Below the pieces are notes generated by a model that did no database searches, was not told the DNA's origin, and saw nothing but the letters and a program-made list of their open reading frames with translations. The position numbers were made by a program, and so were the translations under genes. Shown in pieces: positions 39,968 through 49,864 of a stretch of DNA of 64,000 bases (its first letter is position 1; each line of letters opens with the position of its first letter). The stretch comes from Pelagibacteraceae bacterium AG-404-P07 (GTDB lineage Bacteria; Pseudomonadota; Alphaproteobacteria; Pelagibacterales; Pelagibacteraceae), in NCBI GenBank assembly GCA_003216235.1, contig QCJE01000001.1, forward strand, positions 16,001 through 80,000, read 5' to 3'.

Positions 39968-41596
39968 ATGGCAAATTACTTTATTACACAGCTAAAATAT
40001 TTAGCAATCTATATAAGATTAACAAAAAAAATAAAAAAAAATAATCTTAAAAACAATTTTTCAAAAAAAAAAATTATACTTTGTGAACTCAATAATTTCT
40101 CAAGTTTTCAAATACCAATATTTTATTTTTTAAATCATTTTTTACATTCTTTCCCTTATGAAATCAGAGGTTTTTATAATTATTCTGTGATTAAACATTC
40201 AATTGATGAAAATTATTTCATTTTTTTCTTAAGGAAATATGTATTTAACTTAATGATAAAAAAAATTTACAAACTATTTAATGTAAAAAATTTTATATAT
40301 CCTAGAAAAGTCCACAATCAAACTAAGGTGAATAAGTATCATAGTAAAATAATAAATTTAAAATCAAAAAAAAAATTAACAAATTTTAAAGTACAGGATG
40401 TTTTAATTGGAGATTTAATCTATGATACATATTGTAAAAAATATCGTGAACCAACTTTAAATTTCAAGGATCAAAGGTTTTCAAATTTAGTTAGAGAATC
40501 TATAAATCTATTATTTTTTTGGTTAGAATATTTTGAAAATAATCAAGATATTGAAAAAGTTGTCAACTCACATGCTGTATATTCATACGGTATAATACTA
40601 AGAGTTGCATTAAAATTTAATAAAAAAGCTTACTTACTAAGTTTAGATAGAATTAAAAGATTAAATAAAAGATTTCCTTTTGAAATACATCATAAAGATT
40701 TTGATTTAATTCGATTCAACAAATTAAATTTAAAAAAAAGGAAAAAAATATATTTACAAGGAAAACATATTTTAGATAATGTGCTTAAAGGAAATGAAAA
40801 GTCTTTTAATATTGTTTCCACTCTTAAAAAAAATTCATTTCTTAAAAATAATCAAAAATCTTTGATCAAAAAAAATAATAAAATTAAGATATTAGTTTCT
40901 CCTCATGATTTTTATGATGCTCCTCACGGATGGGGGGATCATGTTTTGTTTTCAGATTATTATGAGTGGCTTAGATACATATTAAATTTATCTTTAAAAA
41001 CAAATTATAATTGGTATATAAAAAGTCACCCTGATTTAGTTGGCAAACTTGGCACAACACAGAGAAAATCTAGATCAATTATAGACGAGATGTTTAATAA
41101 TAAAAAAAATATTACTGTTCTTCCTCCGAATTATTCAAATTATAGAATTGTGAAAGATAAAATTGATTTTATTATAACTTGTCATGGTAGTGTAGCATAT
41201 GAATTTCCTTATTTTAAAATTCCCACAATAACTTGTTCAAAAGTAAATCCATTTATTAATTGTAAATTTAATATACATGCAAAAAGTAAAAATCATTTAA
41301 AATATATTATTTTTAATTTAAAAAAGTTTAAAAAAAATTCATCAATTAAAAAAGAGGAGATATATAAATATTTTGCAAATAGATATGTTTTTTATAATAC
41401 TAATGATTGGTTATTTAATTTTTTTGAATATTCAAACTATTTAAAAGGATGGTATAGAAGAGACGGGCCTGAATTATACTATTATTGGTTAAAAAATTAT
41501 GAAAAAATAAGTATAAAAAATATTAATTTAACTATTGATAAATTTATTAAATCTGAAGATATTTTAATGAACAAAGAACATTTAAATAAACAATGA
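39968..41596 (+). CDS. Putative capsule-type GT-B glycosyltransferase / surface polysaccharide protein
   Basis: ILVSPHDFYDAPHGWGDHVLFSDYYEWLRYIL; WYIKSHPDLVG; FIITCHGSVAYEFPYFKIPTITCS. Confidence 0.55.
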   Translation: MANYFITQLKYLAIYIRLTKKIKKNNLKNNFSKKKIILCELNNFSSFQIPIFYFLNHFLHSFPYEIRGFYNYSVIKHSIDENYFIFFLRKYVFNLMIKKIYKLFNVKNFIYPRKVHNQTKVNKYHSKIINLKSKKKLTNFKVQDVLIGDLIYDTYCKKYREPTLNFKDQRFSNLVRESINLLFFWLEYFENNQDIEKVVNSHAVYSYGIILRVALKFNKKAYLLSLDRIKRLNKRFPFEIHHKDFDLIRFNKLNLKKRKKIYLQGKHILDNVLKGNEKSFNIVSTLKKNSFLKNNQKSLIKKNNKIKILVSPHDFYDAPHGWGDHVLFSDYYEWLRYILNLSLKTNYNWYIKSHPDLVGKLGTTQRKSRSIIDEMFNNKKNITVLPPNYSNYRIVKDKIDFIITCHGSVAYEFPYFKIPTITCSKVNPFINCKFNIHAKSKNHLKYIIFNLKKFKKNSSIKKEEIYKYFANRYVFYNTNDWLFNFFEYSNYLKGWYRRDGPELYYYWLKNYEKISIKNINLTIDKFIKSEDILMNKEHLNKQ

Positions 41597-42693
41597 AACC
41601 AATACCTTTATATTCTCCTACAATTGGCATTAATGAAAAAAAAAATGTTATAAGTTGTTTAGATGAAAAATGGATATCATCAAAAGGAAAATTCATAAAA
41701 TTGTTTGAAAATGAATTTAAGAAATTTACAAATATAAAACACTGCACAACGGCAGTAAATGGGACAGCAGCTTTGCACTTATGTCTTTTAGCGCTCAATA
41801 TTAGACAAAATGATGAAATAATTGTTCCAACATTTACTTATATTGCGTCTGTAAACTGCATTAAATATGTGGGTGCAAAACCTATATTTGTGGACTCAGA
41901 TTTTGGTACAATGCAAATATCAATAAAAGATATAGAGAAGAAAATATCAAAAAAGACAAAAGCTATTATAGTGCCACATCTTTATGGTTATACATGTAAT
42001 CTATCAAAACTTCTGAAATTGAAAAAAAAACACAATTTATACCTTATTGAGGATTGTGCTGAAGCCCTAGGTTCTTTTTATAAAAAAAAACATTTAGGAA
42101 ATTTTGGTGATATCTGCACTTTTAGTTTTTTTGGCAGTAAAACTATTTCTACAGGAGAAGGGGGGATGGTATGTTCAAATAAGAAATTCTTGATAAAGAA
42201 AGTTAAAAAATATAAAGGCCAAGGTTTAAGTGTTACAAATAAAAAAAAATATTACTGGCATGATGTTATTGGTTATAATTATAGAATGACAAATATTTGT
42301 GCATCATTAGGTTTTGCTCAAATTAAAAAAATCTCAAAAATCTTAAAAAGGAAAAAATATATATTCAATTTTTACAAAAAAAATTTAGATGCTAAACATG
42401 TAAAGTTTCCAAATGAAGTGCATGGTCTTGATAACTGCTATTGGCTAACAGTAATTTTTTTTCAATCTAAAAAAATAAATCAAATTATAAATAAAATACT
42501 TAATAAAAATAACATTGAAACTAGACCGACATTTTATCCTATTCACACCATGCCAATGTATAAAAAGAAAAATAATTTCAAAAACGCAATACAATTAAAT
42601 AATCTAGGTTTGTGTTTACCAAGCTATCCTGACATAGAAAATAGACAATTAAAAAAAATATGTAAGATAATTAATGATTATTTTAAAAAATGA
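41593..42693 (+). CDS. DegT/DnrJ/EryC1/StrS aminotransferase, perosamine synthase-like
   Basis: IPLYSPTIGINEKKNVISCLDEKWISSKGKFI; TTAVNGTAALHLCLLAL; FSFFGSKTISTGEGGMVC (PLP Lys). Confidence 0.92.
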   Translation: MKPIPLYSPTIGINEKKNVISCLDEKWISSKGKFIKLFENEFKKFTNIKHCTTAVNGTAALHLCLLALNIRQNDEIIVPTFTYIASVNCIKYVGAKPIFVDSDFGTMQISIKDIEKKISKKTKAIIVPHLYGYTCNLSKLLKLKKKHNLYLIEDCAEALGSFYKKKHLGNFGDICTFSFFGSKTISTGEGGMVCSNKKFLIKKVKKYKGQGLSVTNKKKYYWHDVIGYNYRMTNICASLGFAQIKKISKILKRKKYIFNFYKKNLDAKHVKFPNEVHGLDNCYWLTVIFFQSKKINQIINKILNKNNIETRPTFYPIHTMPMYKKKNNFKNAIQLNNLGLCLPSYPDIENRQLKKICKIINDYFKK

Positions 42694-43259
42694 CAAAAGG
42701 TTATTTAAATTTTTCAAAATTAAAAAAAATAGGTTTCAAAAAATTAGGGAAAAATGTTTTAATTTCAAAAAAAGCTTCTTTCATTAACCCAAAAAATATT
42801 TCTATAGGCTCTAATGTGAGAATTGATGACTACGCAATTATAATAGCTATCAGAGGTATGGTCATAATTAAAAATAATATACACATAGGTAGTTTTTGTT
42901 ATCTGAATGGATCTGAAAATTTATTTATTGGAAATTATTGTAACTTATCACAAGGAGTAAAAATTTATACGAAATCTGATAATTATGATGGCTCAACAAT
43001 TACAAATCCAACATTTAAAGAAAAATATACAAAACCTATTAAAGGAAAAGTTTATCTAGATGAGCACTGTATAATTGGACCAGGTACAGTTATTCTTCCT
43101 GGTGTCACATTAGATAAAGGCGTGTCTGTCGGGGCACTATCATTAATAAAGAAAAATTTAAAAAAATGGAATGTGTATGCTGGTATACCCGTCAAAAAAA
43201 TTAAAAAAAGAAAAATAATTACAAAAAAAATGGAACATGCCGCATTAAATGAAAAATAA
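42690..43259 (+). CDS. Left-handed beta-helix acyltransferase (WbbJ-like)
   Basis: Hexapeptide repeats ISIGSNVRIDDYAIIIA; LDEHCIIGPGTVILPGVTLDKGVSVGALSLI; VYAGIPVKKI. Confidence 0.9.
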   Translation: MTKGYLNFSKLKKIGFKKLGKNVLISKKASFINPKNISIGSNVRIDDYAIIIAIRGMVIIKNNIHIGSFCYLNGSENLFIGNYCNLSQGVKIYTKSDNYDGSTITNPTFKEKYTKPIKGKVYLDEHCIIGPGTVILPGVTLDKGVSVGALSLIKKNLKKWNVYAGIPVKKIKKRKIITKKMEHAALNEK

Positions 43260-44454
43260 AATTCTCCTAAACCCTTTTTTTTTTTTGAATTGGAATGGTG
43301 GAATTGATGTATTTTTATACTTTCTTAATGGAATAAAAAATTTAGATAGAAAATTTGAATTATTTATAGTTTTACCAAAAAACAATATCAATACTCAAAT
43401 CAAAAAAAAGATATATCCTTTTTATAGTTTGTTTAATTTTTTTTTTAATAAAAAAAAATTTTCTTATAAATGGCCTCTTACGGATGGAGTTAAAACAATT
43501 GAAAATTATATTATAAAAAATGGTATAAGAATTAGAATAATTGATAAAGATTACTCAAATTTAGTATCAACAATTCAAGAAATAAACCCAAAATTAATAT
43601 TTCCTGTAGCTAAACCATTTAAAAGGTATAAAGAAAAAAATATTTTTTATGTTTTCGATTTACAACATGAATACCTTAAGAAATATTTTTCTTCAGATGA
43701 AATTAAAAGTAGAAAATTAGAAATTAAAAAAAATTTAAATAATTGCGATTCTATTATAGTTAATGCAAAAAATACAAAGAAAAATCTTAGGAGTATTTAT
43801 TCAAGAAATTTAATAGGGAAAAAAATTCATTCAATACCTTTTGCTCCAAACATAAATTTAAATAATCTAAAATTCAGGAGAAATATAAAAAAAATTTATA
43901 ATATAAAAAAGAAATATTTTATTGTTTGCAATCAGTTATGGGTACATAAAAATCATAAATTCGTTATTAAAGCATTTAATAATTATTGCAAAAAAGGAGG
44001 AAAAAATGACCTCATATTTACTGGAGACACTCATGATAGAAGAATGCCGAATTTCCTCAATGAAATATTAGATCTTATAAATAAATTTGAACTCAATGAT
44101 AGAATTAAGATATTAGGAAATATTTTGAAAAATGATCAGTTGTTTCTTATGAAAAATTCTGAGGCTTTGATACAAGCAAGTTTATTTGAGGGAGGTCCCG
44201 GAGGTGGATCTGCTTACGAGGCCATGAGCCTAAATGTTCCAATTTTTGCATCTAATATTAAAGTGAATTTAGAAATGGGTAAAAGTAAAAACTTAAAATA
44301 TTTTGATCCTTATAAAGTTGATAAATTAACTTATTTAATGCTCAATTATAAATTTAAAACAAAAAAATATAGTTTGAAAGAAATTAAAAAATTTTCAAAA
44401 AAACAACAAAAAAAAACGACTATTTTTTTTGATAGGATATTTTCAAATTTTTAA
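43249..44454 (+). CDS. Family 4 glycosyltransferase
   Basis: YFIVCNQLWVHKNHKFVIKAF; ILGNILKNDQLFLMKNSEALIQASLFEGGPGGGSAYEAMSLNVPIFAS. Confidence 0.9.
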   Translation: MKNKILLNPFFFLNWNGGIDVFLYFLNGIKNLDRKFELFIVLPKNNINTQIKKKIYPFYSLFNFFFNKKKFSYKWPLTDGVKTIENYIIKNGIRIRIIDKDYSNLVSTIQEINPKLIFPVAKPFKRYKEKNIFYVFDLQHEYLKKYFSSDEIKSRKLEIKKNLNNCDSIIVNAKNTKKNLRSIYSRNLIGKKIHSIPFAPNINLNNLKFRRNIKKIYNIKKKYFIVCNQLWVHKNHKFVIKAFNNYCKKGGKNDLIFTGDTHDRRMPNFLNEILDLINKFELNDRIKILGNILKNDQLFLMKNSEALIQASLFEGGPGGGSAYEAMSLNVPIFASNIKVNLEMGKSKNLKYFDPYKVDKLTYLMLNYKFKTKKYSLKEIKKFSKKQQKKTTIFFDRIFSNF

Positions 44455-45645
44455 ATTAAAAATTTTTTTACATTTACTTAGAAAAAAATTCACATTTCTT
44501 TTTGATAAATCGTTATAAATTGGCAATGAAAGCTCTTGATCATAAAATATCATAGAATTTTTAAAATCTTTTTTTTTAAAAGAATATTTTTTTTTATAAT
44601 AAGGTTGAGAATTTACTGGAATGTAATGTACCTGTAGTTTTATATTAAATTTTAAAAATTTTTTTATGACAAAATCTCTACTTTCTTTTATTTTTTTAAA
44701 ATTGATAAGTAAAGGATATAGATGATACGAATTAAAATTATGAGCAATATTTTTAGGAATTTTAAAAATATCATATTTTGAAAAAAAATTATCATAAACT
44801 TTTGCTATTTTTCTCCTTTTAGAAATAAATTTATCAAGTCTTTTAAGCTGACTTATTCCAAGTGCACAATTAATATCTGGAAGTCTAAAATTATAACCCA
44901 ATTCATTCATTTTATAGCTCCAGTATTTATTATTTTTTCTCTCAATTCCATGTGATCTCAATATTTTTATTCTCTGATGAAGATTTTTATCATTTGATAG
45001 AATGGCTCCACCCTCTCCAGTAGTAATAGCTTTTGCTGGGTGAAAACTTAAAGTTGTTATATCTGCATACTTACAAGCATATCCAGAATTATTATTTATT
45101 CTTGAACCTATTGCATGACAATTGTCATTAATTAATTTTATACCGTATTTTCTCTTTAATCTTAAAAATTTTTTCCAATTTGCTGGCTGACCACCATAAT
45201 CAGTAACTATAGCTGATTTAATTTTTTTATATTTATCTTTTTTTAGTTTTTCCTCAAGTTTATCTGCATCCATGCAGTAATCATTCATATCTATATCTAT
45301 AAAAAGTGGCCTGGCTCCTAAATGTTCAATAGCATTCACAGAAGATAGAAATGTTATTGGTGGTACTGCAATATGATCACCTTTTTTCCAATTTAAAACT
45401 TTACCGGCTAAAATTAGTGCTGATGATCCATTATTGACTACTGTTGCATTCTTACATTTAAATTTTCTTTTCAGCTTAGCTTCAAAAATATTTACTAACG
45501 GTCCTTGAGTAATAAATTCATTTTTTAAAGATTTAACAACTTCATTTATATCAGAATAAGAAATACTCTGTTTTGTGTAGGAAATTAACATTTTATTTTT
45601 CAAAATCGGAAATATTTTTAAAGATAAGTTTTTTAATTTCGTCAA
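44443..45645 (-). CDS. pseC: DegT-family aminotransferase, PseC-like
   Basis: ISYTKQSISYSDINEVVKSLKNEFITQGPLVNIFEAKL; LSFHPAKAITTGEGGAI; next to pseB. Confidence 0.88.
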   Translation of the reverse strand: MTKLKNLSLKIFPILKNKMLISYTKQSISYSDINEVVKSLKNEFITQGPLVNIFEAKLKRKFKCKNATVVNNGSSALILAGKVLNWKKGDHIAVPPITFLSSVNAIEHLGARPLFIDIDMNDYCMDADKLEEKLKKDKYKKIKSAIVTDYGGQPANWKKFLRLKRKYGIKLINDNCHAIGSRINNNSGYACKYADITTLSFHPAKAITTGEGGAILSNDKNLHQRIKILRSHGIERKNNKYWSYKMNELGYNFRLPDINCALGISQLKRLDKFISKRRKIAKVYDNFFSKYDIFKIPKNIAHNFNSYHLYPLLINFKKIKESRDFVIKKFLKFNIKLQVHYIPVNSQPYYKKKYSFKKKDFKNSMIFYDQELSLPIYNDLSKRNVNFFLSKCKKIFNLKI

Positions 45646-46579
45646 CTTTTAAAAAATTTTTATTATTAAAGCTATTATAGGAATTTAGGGAAATGATTCT
45701 TTTATTCTTTTTTAATTTAATGTTTTTTAAAGGATAAAGAATAAATGACTCTTTATTTTCTTTTGAATAATAAAATTCAGAACTATTAACCAATTCTTCG
45801 TGAATCTTTTCGCCTTTTCTAATTCCTATAATATTAATTTTCCTATTCTTATTTATCGCATTTGTTATGTCTAAAATCTTATAAGATGGGCATTTTGGTA
45901 TAAATATTTCTTGACCTGTCATTTTTTGAATACAATTATCTACAAACTTAACTGCCTGGTCCAATGTAATATTAAATCTTGTCATATTCTTATCTGTTAC
46001 AGTAAAATTTTTATTTTGTTGGTTTTGTCTTAATAAAATTGGAATTACCGAGCCTCTACTTCCCATCACGTTTCCATATCTAACTACACTAAATTTACAT
46101 CTCGACTTACCTTTAAATAAATTTGCAGAAATAAAAAGTTTTTCAGCAGTTAGTTTTGTTGAACCATATAAGTTCAGTGGAGACACAGCTTTATCTGTAC
46201 TTACTAAAATTGTTTTATTGATATTTTTGTTTATACAAACTTCAATTATATTTTGAGTACCTACGATGTTAGTTTGAACCGTTTCAAATGGGTTATACTC
46301 TGTTGTTGGGACTTGTTTTAATGCCGCGGAATGTATTACTACATCAATATCCTCATTAATTGCCCATTGTAATCTATTTTTATCTCTAACATCTCCAATA
46401 TAAAATCTAAAAATACTCAAATTTGATTTAACAAAAGAAGATTCTTTCATTAGTTGTTGTTTAAATTCGTCTCTACTAAAAACTATAATTTTCTTTGCTA
46501 ATTTTTTTTTGATTAATAAACTAATAAATTTCTTTGCAAATGAACCTGTCCCCCCAGTAATAAAATAATTTTTTTTCAT
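45593..46579 (-). CDS. pseB: UDP-GlcNAc 4,6-dehydratase (inverting), PseB-like
   Basis: YFITGGTGSFAKKFISLL; VIHSAALKQVPTTEYNPFE; LVSTDKAVSPLNLYGSTKL; VVRYGNVMGSRGSVIP. Confidence 0.92.
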   Translation of the reverse strand: MKKNYFITGGTGSFAKKFISLLIKKKLAKKIIVFSRDEFKQQLMKESSFVKSNLSIFRFYIGDVRDKNRLQWAINEDIDVVIHSAALKQVPTTEYNPFETVQTNIVGTQNIIEVCINKNINKTILVSTDKAVSPLNLYGSTKLTAEKLFISANLFKGKSRCKFSVVRYGNVMGSRGSVIPILLRQNQQNKNFTVTDKNMTRFNITLDQAVKFVDNCIQKMTGQEIFIPKCPSYKILDITNAINKNRKINIIGIRKGEKIHEELVNSSEFYYSKENKESFILYPLKNIKLKKNKRIISLNSYNSFNNKNFLKVDEIKKLIFKNISDFEK

Positions 46580-46587
46580 ATCAAAAT

Positions 46588-48297
46588 TTAATTTAATTCC
46601 AAAATTTTTTTATCTTTAATTTTATATTTTTTATCACATAATAAAAAATCTTTTTCATCATGAGATATGATTATAATTGTTTTATTCTTTTTTAGTTTAT
46701 TTATCAAATTAAGAATTTGGTTATAATTTTTACTATCAAGACTATTAAATGATTCATCAAAAATAATTATTGATGAATTATTATATAATGCTCTTGCAAT
46801 ACCGATTCTTTGCGCTTGCCCACCTGATATTCTTGCTCCAAGTTCACCAAGAGACTCTTCTTTTTTTTTTGTAAATTCCTGAATATTTAAATTGCTCAAT
46901 ATTTCATCTATTAATTTATGATTTATTTTACTTTGATCATTTTCCAATGCAATATTCTCAAAAATATTTGAGTCAAAAATATAAATAGATTGCTGAATAT
47001 AACTTATCTGATTTTTCCAATTATTTTCTTCATGAATGTCTTGCTCTTCTCCATCTAAATATATAGTTCCATTATCTATTTTTAATAAACCACAAATAAT
47101 ATCAACTAAAGTACTTTTTCCACAGCCACTTTCCCCTTGAATTCCAATGCACGAATTTTTTTTTATTAATAAATTTAAATTTTCAAAAATTTTTTGATCA
47201 TTATAATTAAAATTAACATCTCTTAATTCTAAAGAATCATTAAACACTAAATCTTTTTTTTGTAATTGTATTTGATTTTTTTTATCTAATTCAACTTCTT
47301 TTAAGACAGGTACTAAATAATCTGCTGCTGTATTAGAAAAATTCATCCTCTGGTATGATCTAATTAAAGATATCACATTTGGCATAATCCTAAAAGAGGA
47401 AGCAACAAAAATTCCAATTGTTGCCAAATGTTGTTGTGAATTATCTTGATTAAGTAACACCACAATCAAGAATAAAAATACCACCATTACTTCAAGTATT
47501 AGTCTTGGAATATTTGAAATTAAACTTCTTGTAACATTTAAGTTAGCCATTCGATTTAATCTTTTTTTTAGATCTTTTCTAAAGAAATTTTTTTTCTGAT
47601 AAACGGTAAGTTCTCTTATTCCTTCAAATATTTGTTTTACATTATCAATCATTTTGTAATTCATTGATCTTCTTTGACTTCCAAAAAAAATTATTTTTTC
47701 TCTAAAGATTAATGCAAATATGAAATAAAATAATATCGAAAATAATATAAGATAAACTGTATATTCAAAATTTACATTAAATAAAAATATAGAAAAAAAT
47801 AAAATTGTTATTAAGTTCAATAATATTGTCAAAATTGGTTGAACAAAATTTGTATTAAGTTGTTTAGCTTCCATGAGTATTTCTCTTACAAAAAAAGAAG
47901 AGTCTTTATTTGATAGCCAATCATATCTTTTTGATAGAAAACTTTCTAAAATTTGCTCCTGATGGAAAATAGTTAAATATGAAAAATAATATGAAGAAAT
48001 TTTCATATAGTAAAACATAAATAAGTTTTTTATTGAAAATAAAAGAAATGTAAGAATTAGAAAAAAAATTAGCTCATTTTCTATACCAAAAAAAGTATAA
48101 AGATGATCCATCTTATCACTTAAAAAAAAATTAGTTTCACCCATTATTAGCTGATTGAAAATTGGAAATAATGAGCCTATTGATAATACATCAACAATAG
48201 CGGCTATAATCATTAATGCACAAACATAAAATAATCTCTTTCTTTGAAAGTTAGTGACAATTATAAATTTTTTTATAGTTTCAGTTAAATTCATCAT
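46588..48297 (-). CDS. ABC transporter, permease plus ATPase, PglK-like flippase
   Basis: TM domain with FFGSQRRSMNYKMIDNVKQIFEGIREL; Walker A GESGCGKST; signature ISGGQAQRIGIARAL; IIFDESFNSLD. Confidence 0.92.
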   Translation of the reverse strand: MMNLTETIKKFIIVTNFQRKRLFYVCALMIIAAIVDVLSIGSLFPIFNQLIMGETNFFLSDKMDHLYTFFGIENELIFFLILTFLLFSIKNLFMFYYMKISSYYFSYLTIFHQEQILESFLSKRYDWLSNKDSSFFVREILMEAKQLNTNFVQPILTILLNLITILFFSIFLFNVNFEYTVYLILFSILFYFIFALIFREKIIFFGSQRRSMNYKMIDNVKQIFEGIRELTVYQKKNFFRKDLKKRLNRMANLNVTRSLISNIPRLILEVMVVFLFLIVVLLNQDNSQQHLATIGIFVASSFRIMPNVISLIRSYQRMNFSNTAADYLVPVLKEVELDKKNQIQLQKKDLVFNDSLELRDVNFNYNDQKIFENLNLLIKKNSCIGIQGESGCGKSTLVDIICGLLKIDNGTIYLDGEEQDIHEENNWKNQISYIQQSIYIFDSNIFENIALENDQSKINHKLIDEILSNLNIQEFTKKKEESLGELGARISGGQAQRIGIARALYNNSSIIIFDESFNSLDSKNYNQILNLINKLKKNKTIIIISHDEKDFLLCDKKYKIKDKKILELN

Positions 48298-49484
48298 GTT
48301 TTTAATTCCTCAAACAATCTTAATATCTTTTTTTTTGAATAACTTCGTTTCAAAAAATATTTTTTAAAATTTTTTTGTTGATTCAACCATAGTCTTGAAT
48401 TTGTCCTATATAAGGCTAAATTTATTTTTTCTTTAAAATCCTCTATTGAATTAGTTCTTTTAATTAATCCAAGTTCTTCATTATAATTTAATACCTTGAT
48501 ATTCTCTTTGTCTATTGGAAAGCTTATTACCGGAGATTTATAAACTAATCCATATATTGCAGAAGATGTTACTAAATTACAAATTAATAAATTAATATCT
48601 TTACACAAGTTTATTATTAATTTTTTACTTTCAATAAAATTTTTATATTTATTTTTATATTTATTTATCAGCGTATCTAATTTCTTTGAATAAACAAATG
48701 GGTGCGTTTTGACAATTATTTTTATATTTTTTAATTTAATAAAATAATCAAAAATCTCTTCTGCATGATTAATAAAATATTTATAACCCGGTTGAGCTGG
48801 CTGACCAATCGCTAGCAGAATTGTTTTTTTTTTTGATTTTTGAGTTTTATTTTTTTTTCTAATTTCATTAAACTGAGGAACTCCAATAGATTTTATTTTT
48901 TTTTTATCTATAAAATTTTTCCAATAATTTTTTTCTTTATCTGAAATTGTTAACAATAAGTCTCCATATAATTTTTTATTTTTATTAATTTTTTTTGTAT
49001 TAGAGATTATTTGTGGTGAACTTGGAAAAAAGATAATTTTTGGTCTATCTTTTAAATAGTAAAAATTTTTAATCCATATTGAAAAATTATTATATTCAGT
49101 GAATAAATACTCAATATCTTTAATTGACCCTATATCTAGTTTATTGATTAATTTAGTTGGATCATGCAAGTCGTAATTAATTTTATTCTTAAAATTATTT
49201 ATAATTCTAAAATTTAATTTTTGTAAAATATGATTAATAATTTTATAAATTGGAAAATGAAATTTTTTTTGAATAAAGAAATTATTGTTTATCTTTTGCC
49301 ATTCCTCAAAAAGTTCAGTTTTAGATTTTAAATTTTCATATGATCTATTATTTAAAAAAATCGTGTTGATTTCAAATTCCAAAGATAAATCTTTTAGAAT
49401 AGTTTGAAAATATTCGAACTCTAAAAATCCTCTTCTAACAATAAGCAAGATTTTTTTTTTCATCTTTTTATTACTTTTTCCCAT
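48294..49484 (-). CDS. Putative GT-B-like surface polysaccharide biosynthesis protein
   Basis: ILLAIGQPAQPGYKYF; IIVKTHPFVYSKKL; LLICNLVTSSAIYGLVYKSPVISFP. Confidence 0.4.
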   Translation of the reverse strand: MGKSNKKMKKKILLIVRRGFLEFEYFQTILKDLSLEFEINTIFLNNRSYENLKSKTELFEEWQKINNNFFIQKKFHFPIYKIINHILQKLNFRIINNFKNKINYDLHDPTKLINKLDIGSIKDIEYLFTEYNNFSIWIKNFYYLKDRPKIIFFPSSPQIISNTKKINKNKKLYGDLLLTISDKEKNYWKNFIDKKKIKSIGVPQFNEIRKKNKTQKSKKKTILLAIGQPAQPGYKYFINHAEEIFDYFIKLKNIKIIVKTHPFVYSKKLDTLINKYKNKYKNFIESKKLIINLCKDINLLICNLVTSSAIYGLVYKSPVISFPIDKENIKVLNYNEELGLIKRTNSIEDFKEKINLALYRTNSRLWLNQQKNFKKYFLKRSYSKKKILRLFEELKT

Positions 49485-49788
49485 TTGATTCTTCCTTTAA
49501 ATCCTTTTTTAATTCTTCATATTCTAAGGCTTTTCTTTGCATAAAATTTAGCGTTAATTTTGTTTTTTCGGATATACCTTTGGGAGTAAGGATATATATA
49601 TAATTTAATTTATTTTTATTTTTTTTGAAGTTTGAGAATTTTATTAAACCTTTGTCCTTTAAACTTTTCAGACAATAATTTAATTTTCCAAGACTAAAGC
49701 CTAATTTTTTAGCTAATTCTCTTTGACTTGTCTTTGGATTGTCATTAATTGATCTTAGAATATCTAGTTTTTTGCTTTCGTTATCCAT
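49471..49788 (-). CDS. MarR-family EPS-associated transcriptional regulator
   Basis: wHTH ILRSINDNPKTSQRELAKKLGFSLGKLNYCLKSLKDKGLIK. Confidence 0.9.
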   Translation of the reverse strand: MDNESKKLDILRSINDNPKTSQRELAKKLGFSLGKLNYCLKSLKDKGLIKFSNFKKNKNKLNYIYILTPKGISEKTKLTLNFMQRKALEYEELKKDLKEESNGKK

Positions 49789-49795
49789 TTTATAG

Positions 49796-49812
49796 TGTTC
49801 AATAATTGAACA
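49796..49812. promoter_or_regulatory. Candidate operator palindrome between the EPS regulator and the GT2-fusion gene
   Basis: TGTTCAAT-A-ATTGAACA, perfect 8-1-8 inverted repeat, 8 bp upstream of the regulator start codon. Confidence 0.5.
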
Positions 49813-49864
49813 GTAGTTGAATTTACATCTAAATTTTGATAGGTCAATAATAATATTTTAATTT

